Shown piece by piece: positions 9,717 to 20,724 of a stretch of DNA of 64,000 nucleotides. This DNA is from Rhynchopus sp. YZ270_cl-10 (taxonomy: Eukaryota > Euglenozoa > Diplonemea > Diplonemida > Diplonemidae), in NCBI GenBank assembly GCA_964035575.1, contig OZ037849.1, positions 62,001 through 126,000 on the forward strand. The letters run 5' to 3'. Made by a program: the position numbers and the translations under genes. The notes beneath the pieces were generated by a model. That model did not search any database, was not told the DNA's origin, and saw only the letters and a program-made list of their open reading frames with translations. Within the stretch, counting starts at the first letter, position 1. Each line of letters opens with the position of its first letter.

Positions 9717-10829
9717 TAAAGATTACCTTTTTTTTGTGTTGGCAGCTTTGTTCGCTGTTGCTTTTGTCTTTTTTTTGTCTTTTTTTTTGTTTTTGTTTTT
9801 TTTGTTGTCTCTTGCTCGCGTAATGGAAGATACATCACGACACCCGCCCCCATCCCAATCCCTGCCTACGACATACATGATACGTGGCGTGTTGTGTTCT
9901 TAGTTTTAAAAATAAACAAAATATATTTTGATAGTAAAACACAGAACTTAAAAAAGCGCCCCCCTATTTTTTCCTTTTCACAAAATGACACAAACAACCC
10001 CCAATAGAGATGAACCTAAGCCTCGTGCATTACACACAGTTCGTGGCCACCTTACAAAAAAAAAAAAAACACAAAAAAAAAAAAATTCAGAAATGGCGTG
10101 AGGGGGGCAGAAGAGGGCCTGTCGTAGCCACGATACATCTGCCCATTTCCTCAAAAGGAAAAAAAAAACTTTTTTTTTTGAGGAAACCCCCTGAGGGATA
10201 GTGTGGGACATTGGCACCCGCGATCGGTCGTTTTGTTCTTTTTTTTTTTTTTTGCTTTTTTTGTTTGTTTGATAATCTGTTGGTATAGTGCTGCCGCCAT
10301 TCAGACAGTCTTCGCTACTTTATATTTATTTTTTGTTGGGGAGGGAACTTCTTTTGATCACCAACACTAAAAAGGCCAAAAACCTGCTGTCGCCACAGAC
10401 GTGCGTGATCACAAGTTTTTTTTTTTTTTTTTTTTGTTTTGGTTTATGTTTACCCAGGGTCGTAAATGCTGGAGCGCATTTCCCCCTATTTTTGTTCAAT
10501 TGTGGGTTGGCTTGAAGGTGGTTTTTGTCTACAGAAAACAAATACTTCATCTGTTCATGAAAAACTTTACATTGCTAGTAGCCCTCCCACTCACTATCAC
10601 TCCCAAAAAAAAGAAGAAGAAAATTTCACCCCCTGATGCACAACTGTTTGGGGTGCGTTTTTTTGGTCCCGAAACAATTTTTCAGATTTTTTTTCTCCAA
10701 AAGTTAGCGCAAAGCCTGCCACAGTTACACACCCCACCCCAAGCTTCTCAACAAATACTCAAAACATGGACTTTCGTTTTTCGTTTTGCCCCCCCTTTTT
10801 TTTGGGGGGGGTGGTTTGCTTCTCAGTCT
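9717..10829. other. AT-rich spacer
   Basis: No gene is supported. The stretch consists of poly-T, poly-A and poly-G/C runs, a short inverted pair around 10148-10190 (ttcctcaaaaggaaaaaaaa against ttttttttgaggaaa), and low-complexity open frames with no coding character. Confidence 0.6.
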
Positions 10830-13800
10830 CTAAAGGTCAGCTTCGTCCTCTGCTCCAAGGTCTGCTGTCTGCAGCACTTGCTGCATGGGGTCAAGCTCTG
10901 TGAAGGCATGGTGGTGATAAGTGCGTCAATTAAAAAATCACTTTACCAACCTGGGTAAAGTGATCAAAGATCTGTACTGCCGGCCAAGGCCGACGGGAAA
11001 ATTTATGAATATACGCGATGGCGTCCACAAAAACGTGCGAAAACCCTACCACACAGGTGAAGAGAAGGAACACTGCCCGGTAAGAAGCACCATTGTTACA
11101 AAGTTGACAATGGTTCGGAGGAGAAAGCGTGAGGAGCGAAGTGCCTGGTGAAAACCTTTTGTGGTGTCTCGAACACTAAGGTCGCGTGCTTAGTGTTCAG
11201 AAAAAAAACAAACCATCCGACATACCCTCATCCTGGGTCCCGTTCTGCCCTTGATGGCCGTTTGCACGAGGGGCACCCACACCCATCGCGAGCGCTGCGA
11301 GCTCTATTGCTGACATGCCGGCTCGTGCCTCGTCGGAGGGACCCTCGTTGGCTGTGTCGTCGTCCACGGCCATGTCGGTGTCAGCATCTACGTGCATGTC
11401 GTCGTCCTGCAGCTCCTCCTTCACCTGGCTGGGCTCTTCTTTTGGCTCTTTTGTCTCGGCTTCAGCATCATCGTCATCGTCATCATGCTGATCAACCTTG
11501 CGGCGCTTGCGGTCGTTCTCCATGCGCTCGTCCAGGTCACGCACCTGAGCCTCGTACTGTGATGCCTGCCCACCGTCGACCTCCCGCTTGCGCCACGTCG
11601 CCAGGTCCTCGTCCCAACTGAAGATGTACTTCACATTGAGACGTCCACGTACCTGCTTGTTCGCCTCGTCACGCAGCATGAGGTGCTGCTTTGCCAGCTC
11701 AGGGTCGTCCATCTCGTCCGTACCAGGTGCAAGCGCAAGACCAAACTTGCGAGGGATGTGGCTGAGCTTCACGCACGACGCAGTCTCCCTGAAGACGAAC
11801 ATCGACTCACGCGTGTGGATGACCTTCCCGTCGAAGGTGTTGATGCGGTCGTACTCGACACAGGAGCGCTGCCCATCCGCATCTGTGGGTGTGTTCCACG
11901 AAGCAGGGATCACCTCGTCAGACTTGATCTTCGCTGCTGCGCGCTCCGTGCCCAGGTCTTCTGCGGGCAGGAGGAACTCTGCAGTGATCTTGTTAAGCGT
12001 GTTCGGGCGACGCAGGATCACAGCACCCTCGTACATGTGGTCCGGTGCTCGTGTACGGCGGGTCAGCTGCACCTTGTTCTCAAGCTCGAAGAAGTCCTCG
12101 CCGGGTGCGCACAGGCGGTCCAGTGGGAGCGGGTCCTGCGTCTCGAACTGCACAAGCTGCAGTTCACGCTCCTCGGTGATCTCGGGTGCGTCGACCCACA
12201 GCTCCTTGACGGCCACCAGATTCGCCTTCGGCTGTGTGGGGTGGCGCAGCTCAGACTCTTCGTCCTTTGCGGTGCCCAAGGAGCGCAGCACGCTGGCAAT
12301 GGGGCGGCGGTGGCGCGACTCAAACTTGGCGGCACGTGCCTCGACACTGAGCTGGATATCTCGCATCTCTGTTGCATAGAGAAGCGCCCAGCGCTGCCAC
12401 GCGTCGGCCCATTCGGCGTGTATTTGAGTGTTCTCGTATTCGTCACGCTTCAGCAGCTTTGGGTTCACCTCAGGCAGCACAAACCCACCCTCCAGCTCCT
12501 CAACAGAGGTGTAGGACGGAAGGACCGACAGCAGCGTTGCGTCAAGCTTCTCGAGCGCCTCCTCCGCACACGACGACGCCATGCTGAGCGTAAGCTGGCT
12601 GATGAACTTGAAGCGTTGCAGGCCCTCGGGGTTCTTCTTCCACTGCTTCAGACGTGGGTCGTTCTTCGTCAGGCCGATGCCCAGAGACGCACCTGCCTGC
12701 ACAAGGTGCCGCAGCCACTGCGTATCGAGGTCGTCCGCACGCCTGAAGGTCTCCGCCGTGCCCTCCAGGTAGCGCTGGCGCTTGTCCTCGACACTCTCGC
12801 GCACCTCCTTCACACGCTGCAGCTTCTTGAGCGCTTCCTCACCCTCCTCACGGCGCTGCTTCTTGTTGTTCGGACGCAGACCCACCTCAGTGTACGCGGG
12901 ACGCACTGTGAAGATGGGCACCTTACCCTTACCCTTCCATGCCTCACGCTCGTCCTCGGTGTTGAAGGACGCCTGCAGGAGGGCACGATCCTGGTCGGAG
13001 ATGTGCGGTGTCACGACCTCGTTGCGACCGTGGGCGGAAGGGTTCACGAGGTCCACGTCCTGCACACCAATCCAGTCCACCTGGCTGAGCAGTGCCTTGT
13101 TCCAGTCAAGCTCGAGCTGGGTAGGCTGGTACTGCACAAGGTCCTTGAGGGAGGGCTGCGGGGTGACGAGACGTGGGTAGCGTGGTGTCTGCGGGACGGC
13201 GATGGCGAACTGCGACGGCGTCTGTATCATGTCCGCTACCTCGTCCATGAGCTTGCGCGCCTTGTCCTTGCGGCTCGCACGCGCCACCTCACGGGCAGCA
13301 CGCTCTTCGTCGTGGTACTTCTGCACTGCAGCAGCCTTTGTCATCTCCTCGTTCTCCTTGGCCTTGATGCGCACGCTTGTTGCGGGACGTCTCTGTGGCG
13401 CAGGCTGCGACACAGAGGGGCGGGACTGGTGTTGGCTCGACAGCGGTGTTGCCATGCCGAGAGCCTCACGCTCCATCTCCGCAAGCGGCCCTGCAAAGTC
13501 GAAGGCAGCCTCCTGCGAGCCCTGTGTGCCTTGCGTCATCTGCGAGAATAGACGTAACTCAGCAGCCTCTGCCGCCTCAGCAGCAGTCTGCGTGTGTCCC
13601 CTGTGGTGCAGGAGCTGTGCCTTCAGCTCCTCCTGGGTGTAGTCGGCAGCAGCCTCGCGCTTGCGTTTGCGTTCCACCCTTTGCGGCTGCGACGTCGGTG
13701 CAGGCATCTCATCCATCGTGACAAGCGACGCAATCGACGACGGAGGTGGCTCCAGCTTCGGCTCACTGCCGTGCTGCGAGTCGTCCACCATGTTGTCGTC

Positions 13801-16667
13801 GTCGTACTCATGCGCAAAGCTGCTGGGTGGCTGCATCTTGGGCTCCATGTTTGTCGCAGAGTACACAGACGACGGTGCAGGCTCCTGCTTCACATGCGAC
13901 GAAGGTGCAACCGACGACGCGACAGACTCATGCTTCATGAGCGACGACGGTGCGATGGAGGCAGGCCCTGCTGTGCCCTTTCTTGCGGACGACACAAGCG
14001 ACGCAGCGCCCGCAGGCTTGACAGAAGACACGACACTCTCGGGCTCACGCTTGATCGACGACGCGGAGTGGGCGTGGTGTGCGGACCCACTCTCGGAGGT
14101 GGGCGCCATGGAGAAGGTGCCTGTTGCACTGGCAGGTGGCCGCTTCGGCAGCGAAGGCGGGTACGAGTTCGCTGCGGACGGCTGCGGGAACGGAGAGATG
14201 GAGTGTGCCGACACGGCAGAGGTTGGCACTGCACTGCGCACTTCGGAGAGGGCGGGGTCCTGTGTTGAGTGGTGTTAGGGGTGGTGGGGTTATTAGAGAG
14301 TACAGTCAAGAAGCAAGGAGGGGTGAAAAGTAAGAATTCCGGATCCGAAAAAAAGAATCCTTGAAGAACGTGATGGCGTAAGACCCCCCCGGCAAAAGTG
14401 CATTCGCTACATACCAGACCGGGGACGCTTGCGATTGAGGTGACGCCGTCAATGGTGGATTGCCCTGATTGTGGTTGTAGTGTTGGTGAAGGGTAGTGCG
14501 ACACAGAAAGGCGCAAACAAAAGTTGGACCAGCATCCTAAGCCCCATCATGCTGTACCTATGACAAAGAAACCTTGTAAGATGAATGTGCCTCTCGTGCA
14601 CACATATTTACCACTATCGTTATCGCGCTGGAACATGCTGGGGGAAAAAGAAAACTTGAAAGATCCTTCTGGTCTGTTGTCCACCACACCAATAATCAAT
14701 AATCAACAATCATCACATACCACCCACGAAGGTTCGGCTGGGTGCAGAAAACTCTGCAGACCTGGGCAACCCTGATGCGTCTGAGCCGTCTTCAAAGCGT
14801 GTAGAGTCGGGCCCTGCGTACGTCCTGCTGGGTGCGGAGTCTGCTGAGACGGGCACACCGGACAGCTCAGAGGCATCACCAAAGCGCGACTCACCTGGGA
14901 AGCTTGCCATCTCGTTGTCACTTCCGACGAGCGACGGTACCGGGATGGAGCTGGGTGGACCTGAAGGGGTAGAAAGAATAAAAATGGGTTTGAGCACTGC
15001 GTTTGGGTACGATTTGACATAGATAAAAGAAACCAGCGTGGTAGTTAACAGTGACAACGATTATTTGAACATTTCCCAAACACCGTAACCGAAGCAAAGG
15101 GGGGGGTGACAACGAGTGAAATATTGGTAAAGATGACCTTCAGCTTCTCTCCGCTGAGTCACCTCCATTGCTTGAGCATAGATAGTACCACACTAGCATC
15201 CTCTGTACAATGGACTCAGCCATATGACGTCCACCACAGGCGCCAACAGGCACACATGGTGTGGTGCTACGTGTTAGGGAAATAGGTGGCATGGTGTACA
15301 TACTTGCGTGGCTCGGGACACTGACGGCACTCCCTGCTGACACGGAAGGCCCACCTGATGCGGAGTGGCTCCAGGCCCCGACGTCCTCGCTGACGACGGA
15401 GGCACCCATGATCGTCGATTGGTGTCCACCAAAGTGCGGATCTGTGGTGTAGTGCAATAAATTCGTCGGGTTGTGCATGTGGTACGCCACATCAGCACTA
15501 TGGAATGTGAGGAACTACTGTCATTGCTTTCAAAAACACATCAACACCCGATGACACAGACAACCGTTGTTGGATGCACCTGGGCCTCTTACTCGCTCTG
15601 CTTCACTGTGTGCCATACCTATGCTCTGTGTCATGGGACTCAGTGCGGACACGGGCTCACCTGACTGCATCGAGAACTCATCCTCAAAACCCTGTGGTGT
15701 GGTTGTGTGTTTGATAACTAAATAGGGGTCATTCTTGCGCAGAATATGGCCCCAAAAGGTTGGGTATAGGCTTGGTCTAGGTGTTTGACAGCAATCTCTG
15801 GCCCCTTCGCTCTAAAGCGCGGGCAGCGTAGACACGGCCCTTGAATGCCATTGATCTGTCTTTTGTCACCATATGTCCCGAGTAAGGAACAAGAGAAAAT
15901 GCATCAAGAAGGACGCTAAAACACAAAGCCCTCTCTGACTGTCCGTTTGGTGACCCACATTTATCTTGTTTGAAGAAATATCAAACATATCAGACACATC
16001 TTGGAACATACCCCCAACGTGCCTGCTGTAATATGCGTCGCAGCACCAATGAGCGAATCATTGTCCTCTGTCGGCACCACTGTTGTGTTGTTTGTTTTTG
16101 TAAGTGCATAGTACTTTGTTGAGGTACCTAAAAGCCTGTACAAACCACCCAATGTTTGGCCAAAGCCTTTTTTTTGTTGTACTACGAAAAGAAGTGAAGC
16201 TGATAGTGCAAACGCCTCTGGGACGCAGGCACTGACACTCCGCGGGTTATCGAACCCCCGGAGTGTTGCGCATGGGAGTGGTTTACAGGGAAGCTGTAAG
16301 CAGGTATACAGTCAGAGTACTACGAAAAGAAAGTGAAGTTGATAGTGCAAACGCCTCAAAAAAAAAAGGGGGGGGGGGGGGGGGGACATAGCTCCTCCTC
16401 AACCCTTCAGAATGGTTATTATGAATAAGAACCTTTCAGGGCACCCCGAGAGGAACTCACTATTGTGTTGGTGATGTTTCGACCATCAATATGGACTCAC
16501 TTCAACAGATGCTTACCTCTACCCCCTCATGCCCTTTATGGCATCCCTTTTTTTGAACCCTTTTTCATACCACTGGCCACAACAGACGGTATCCCACTCA
16601 CAACAGAGGCATCACCAGGACGTCGCTGTGCACGGCCCCCACCACCCTCGATGCCTTTGCCCGACAT
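10830..16667 (-). CDS. PAF1: PAF1 subunit of the RNA polymerase II PAF1 complex (8 exons)
   Basis: Exons on the minus strand: 16667-16571, 16079-16012, 15691-15619, 15441-15304, 14960-14721, 14464-14415, 14259-11226 and 10897-10830. All phases match and give 1,255 aa. The PAF1-like region starts near residue 585 (PRYPRLVTPQ, then VQYQPTQLELDWNKALL and DVDLVNP, which parallel the human FVQYKATSLEKQHKHDLL and IDLINP) and runs to about 1130 (ESMFVFRE, like YFFIFRE). An acidic tail follows (DDDDDDAEAE, then EDEADL at the end). Residues 1-580 are a Ser/Pro/Ala-rich extension with many acidic patches, absent from animal PAF1, and six of the eight exons encode part of it. PAF1 is nuclear and couples transcription elongation to histone modification. 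Introns are 155-491 nt, all with GTATG donors. Intron 1 holds CCTCT-core repeats and intron 5 an AAGATGA stem-loop. Confidence 0.85.
11171..11198 (-). other. Perfect 10-bp stem-loop in PAF1 intron 7
   Basis: GAACACTAAG and CTTAGTGTTC pair perfectly around an 8-nt loop, about 27 nt inside the 5' end of the last intron. The CTAAG/CTTAG core is the same as in the AAGATGA stem-loop family. Confidence 0.6.
14578..14606 (+). repeat. AAGATG-family stem-loop in PAF1 intron 5
   Basis: AAGATGAATGTGC, loop CTCTC, then GTGCACACAT. The arms TGTGC and GCACA pair. The copy lies between the donor at 14720 and the acceptor at 14465. Confidence 0.6.
15731..15745 (-). other. Intron hairpin ATTCTGCGCAAGAAT in PAF1 intron 2
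   Basis: A 5-bp perfect stem lies about 40 nt upstream of the 3' splice site. The same 15 nt, with similar flanks (GGCC on one side, ACCCC on the other), recurs at 62603-62617 inside the intron of the last gene. Confidence 0.55.
16192..16270 (+). repeat. CCTCT-core dispersed repeat with 32-nt palindrome (best copy)
   Basis: Begins gaagtgaagctgatagtgca, then acgcctctgggacgcaggcact, and ends in a palindrome at 16235-16266: ACACTCCG and CGGAGTGT enclose GGGTT, ATCG, AACCC, broken only by a C-C mismatch. It lies in PAF1 intron 1. Other copies start near 16322, 28056, 34798 and 57050. Confidence 0.65.
16322..16358 (+). repeat. Truncated copy of the CCTCT-core repeat
   Basis: gaagttgatagtgcaaacgc and ctc match the copy 130 bp to the left, then the copy breaks into poly-A and poly-G. 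It is also inside PAF1 intron 1. Confidence 0.6.
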
Positions 16668-16927
16668 CGTCCGTCTCGCGCCTCACCCCCTACGTCTCAC
16701 TAACCAGGAGTCCCTCCCCTCCCTCTGTGCCTTTATTATTCCCCAGTCAAAGAGAAAAACACTCAAACCAGAGCGACACTGGTAAGAGCCCCTGGAATGT
16801 TGGAATGGTGAATGGGAAAGGGGGAAGGGAAAGGAAGGGAATTTGGATCACCATATGGGGGCTGTGGATGCGTTCAACAAAACAACAAAATCATGAAGAG
16901 AGAAAGAGAAAGAGAGAGAGAGAGAGA

Positions 16928-19912
16928 CACGGATGCTGCCAGATCTGGCCAGATCTCCAGATCTGGGCCGCCCAGATCTGGCCAGATCTGGAAAAATTTT
17001 TTTTTTTTTTTGAAAAAAAAATTTTCCCAGACGTCCCAGATCTGGCCAGATCTGGCCAGATCTGGCCAAATCTGGGAGATCTGGGACGTCTGGGAAAATT
17101 TTTTTTTCCAGGTACCCCAATGACATAACGAAGTATCGCTTGAAGTACCGTTCAATATACGTTGCTCGTGTGTGCAAGTTACGAAGTAGGACACACAAGG
17201 TATATCAAACGATAAATCAATCAGATAAACGTTACATCATCGGAAAATTGTTGGCACCGCCGCCCTGTCTTCGTATTTATTACGTCGACAGGCCAAACAG
17301 CGTTGGGCTCAGAAGAAGCAGTGCAAAACACTGGGGATCAACATGAGAACCAACTCCCAACAACACAGGCTACCGAAGTAGCAGGTGGGGTGTTGCGGGT
17401 GTTTGGGGTGAAAGAAAATCGATTTTGGTAAGTTCCAGCAGAAAATTCTTAAGTTTGCACAATTGAGAAGGGTGTTACCACTGCCTAATATTATTCGTAC
17501 ATGTGAACCGGTAAGGTCGAGAAGGGTGGACACGGCATACAAGTACAAGTACAAGTAAGACGTACCTTCTACAAAGGCTGAATTCGCAATTCTTAAGGGA
17601 TTGAATTCAGCCCCCACGTGGTGTTTTTGAGAAAATCATTCCATGGTATACAGCTAATGGTTCCCGAAGAATGATTCGCCCCTCCTCGTTCATGCAAACT
17701 TAAGAAAATTCTGAAGTAACTACAACCTGGCGTGCGGGTACAGATGCATTGCTTTGTTCTTTCCTCAAAGTCATGTGTGATCTCTCGGGTCTGTACTAAA
17801 GTCAGTGTTTAGATAAGCATCCACTTGACTCGTTCTAACAACCGTTGAAATCTAGAACAAAACAATACACTGCCCCTTCTCACACCAAGCCGCCATGCTT
17901 CAAGAGCATGCCCTGGGCAAAAATTACTCTGACAAAAATTGGTTTTCTGGGGGAACGCAATATTTTCTTGTGCCTAGTCCTCCGCAAGCAGAGGACAGAC
18001 TTTCCGGATCCCGAAGTCGAATTTCTTGCACTAGCTATGCTCCCTGGATTAAATGGCTATAGCAGTGACTGACTAAGAGTTTCATAATAATTAGGGTGGT
18101 CTATGGGGTGGGTTAATGGAAAAGTTGGTATATAAACCCGACTTTTACGATCGCCACCTGGTTTTCAAATAATTGCACCAGCTCTTCCATCGGCACTGCT
18201 TCGCTGTCACGATGAAGGGTCGTCGGTTCGGGTACCTGTTAAGAGAAATTGAATGTAAAAGTAGAGACTACAACAAAAAAACAAACAAACAAACAAGAAG
18301 CCGCCCCGTACCCCTTAAACGTAAAAGTGACATTTTTGTTGACAAAAAAAAAAATAGCTAAAAAATAGTGGACATGTCGAAAAGGGAGAAAACCGGGGGG
18401 TTAAAAACATACCTTGCACTCGGCCCACTCTCCAGGTACAAAGAACATCACTGCACGACAAACCCACTACTACGATAGAAAATATCTATTTTTTACCGAA
18501 CAGAAAGGTCGTTTTATTGATGAGTGTTTTCTGAGTGCACACTCAGTGGGGACAAAATGCAACACTTACCGAAAAAATTCTCCAATCGGACAAAAACCTT
18601 TCTAAACACCCAAAAAAAACACCTCAGTCCACATCCGCTGGGGTCGCGAGATGGAAATATATGGTTTTACAGCTTTTGGGGGGTCTAGCGTGGGTCCCAG
18701 ATGCATTTTGCAACGGGTCTGTGTGTGTGTGTGTGTGTGCCTCAACCGCTTCACAGTACCCTTTTTTGTAACTGAAAACGACGCATCCTGTACCTAAGTG
18801 CACTGAAGCCTTGCTTGCGTCCTCCTTCGTGGTTTTGGGCGTTCGCATGCGAGAATCATTATCGCATTCGCACATGTAATTCTCGCATCACGGAGAGGAT
18901 TTTAGCGTTACGTGACCACAAAAAAAGTGCACAAAATTAGTTTGGTCAAAAATCACCTTGCACTTGTGAAGGCATTGCTAAGGAAATGTGAAATATGCGT
19001 GTTTTGGTACACAAAAGTGCGTTTTGGGTGGTTCTGAAGGGTCAAAACACCAAAAAAATGCGTTTTTTTGCATTTTTGGTCACCCAAGGACCCACTATTT
19101 TGGTTGATATTTTTTTTTTCCCTTTGCGAAAAAGTACCCAAAAAGCACGGCTATAAAAACGCTAAGGAAAAATCGATATTCATTTTTTGGGCAGAGAAGT
19201 GCGTTTTAGGCGCCCACAGATGGTCAAAACATCAAAATTTTTGTGTTTTTGGCATCTTTGGACACCCAAGGACCCACTATCAGGGGTGAATTTTTTTTGC
19301 CTGAGATTTGCCTTTGCCAAAAATCGAAAAAAAAAATTATGAAGGAAATTGCTAAGAAAAAGTCGAAATTGTGGGCCCCTGTAGTGCATATGGCGGTACC
19401 CAGATCGTCAAAACACCCGACTCTTGCGTTTTTTTGCACTTTTTGGTGCACAAAAACCCTACTCAGGGGTCAAAATTTTCCCGGGAAAAAAAATTTTTTT
19501 TTCGAGATTTTTCAAAAATCGACTTGTCTTTGGTAAAAACCACGAAATTTCGGGTGCGCGAAACCACGTTTTAGACCCCCACAGATGCTCAAAAGTGTCA
19601 AATTTTGCTTTTAACGGCCTCAAATCGTCGAAATTAGCCCTATATAGGGGCGAAAAAAAAAATTCGAGAGTCCCTTTCCCTGGGAGACAATAGCCAGAAA
19701 TCTGAGAAAAAAAAAAAAATGGCCAGATTTCCAGATCTGGCCAGATCTGGCCAGATCTGGGGGTTTTTTTTTTTTTTTGAAAAAAAAAATTTCCCAGATT
19801 CCCAGATCTGGCCAGATCTGGCCAGATCTGGAAACAAGATCTCCACATCTGGAAAACGAGCCAGATCTGGGAAATTGGCCCCCAAATCTGGCCAGATCTG
19901 GCAGCATCCGTG
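16928..19912. mobile_element. ~3.0-kb inverted-repeat element with CCAGATCTGG-rich arms
   Basis: The left end is CACGGATGCTGCC followed by tandem CCAGATCTGG palindromes (to about 17110). The right end is the inverse, closing GGCAGCATCCGTG at 19912, with its palindromes from about 19720. GAGAGA flanks both ends, which could be a 6-bp target duplication, though the left flank is itself a GA microsatellite. Each arm also contains long T and A runs, so each can fold on its own. The interior (17.1-19.7 kb) has no convincing ORF, suggesting a nonautonomous DNA element; it includes the satellite at 18960-19660. The superfamily is not identified. Confidence 0.6.
18960..19660. repeat. Diverged tandem repeat, ~180-bp period, four units
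   Basis: Four units share the order gtgcgttttgg, cacagatggtcaaaacacc, tgcgtttttttgcattttt, cacccaaggacccactat, aggggtgaatttttttt. Anchors fall near 19010, 19200, 19370 and 19565. Units have diverged strongly. No coding potential is seen. Confidence 0.6.
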
Positions 19913-20724
19913 GAGAGAGAGGGTGTATTTTTTTTTTATTTTTCCGGAATATTTTTCCTTTTCTTAGCCGGCGGAGAACATAACAGAAAAAAAAAAGAAC
20001 AAAAACAAAAAACAAAACAAAAAACTGCCGGGGAACAGATATCGCAAAGCATTCAAGTTGTTCTGAATAACGATATTTTGGGGGCTTTTTTTGGGGGGCA
20101 CAACATCAAAAGTGTTTGAACACACGATCTAAAAAAAAGAGAGAGAGGAGAGGAGGGACCGCAACTAATAACTAATACATGATAGTTGGTGATGCAGGCA
20201 CTCACTGTAATGCCAGCCATCCGGATGAAAGCGCAAAAACCAGAAAGAAACCCCACATGCTTTCCTTGAGTGCCTTTCTCCCATCCCTTCCCTTCTCCAA
20301 ACATGGTTTCCCATCGCACATCGGATATGGGTACTCTTCTTTGCTTCTTGTCTTTTTGAAGCTTTTTTTTTAAAAGGGGTGTGGTGGCACTACCCACCTC
20401 ATGAAATAGGATCTAAAAAAAGGGGGAACGGGGAGGATGAGGAAAACTGTGGTAGTTATTTGTATACAATTCTATTTGGGGGTTTTTTTTTGTGCTTTTT
20501 TTTTTTTTTCCTTCTTTTCTTTTCTCAAAATTTAGGATTCTTACAAAAAAAAAAAAAAAAAAAAAAAAAGACTACACCTAATCTCTTAGCAGAGACAAGA
20601 AACTCCCCCTCACATTTTCTTTTTTTGCGGAATTTCTCCCCCAAGTTCTGAACACTGCGTTGGATTAGACTGAGCTTCTCTCAAAAGCTCTCAATTTCAA
20701 AAAAAAAGAAATGCCCCCTTTTTT
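19913..20724. other. AT-rich spacer
   Basis: Between the right end of the inverted-repeat element and the stop codon of the EF-hand gene there are only homopolymer runs, including about 25 A at 20545-20569, and short frames with no coding character. Confidence 0.6.

Noticed and set aside
14280-14516. Separate gene upstream of the long PAF1 frame
   Set aside because: The small open pieces have GTATG donors, ACAG or TCAG acceptors and phases that join exactly into the PAF1 frame, so they are treated as its exons.
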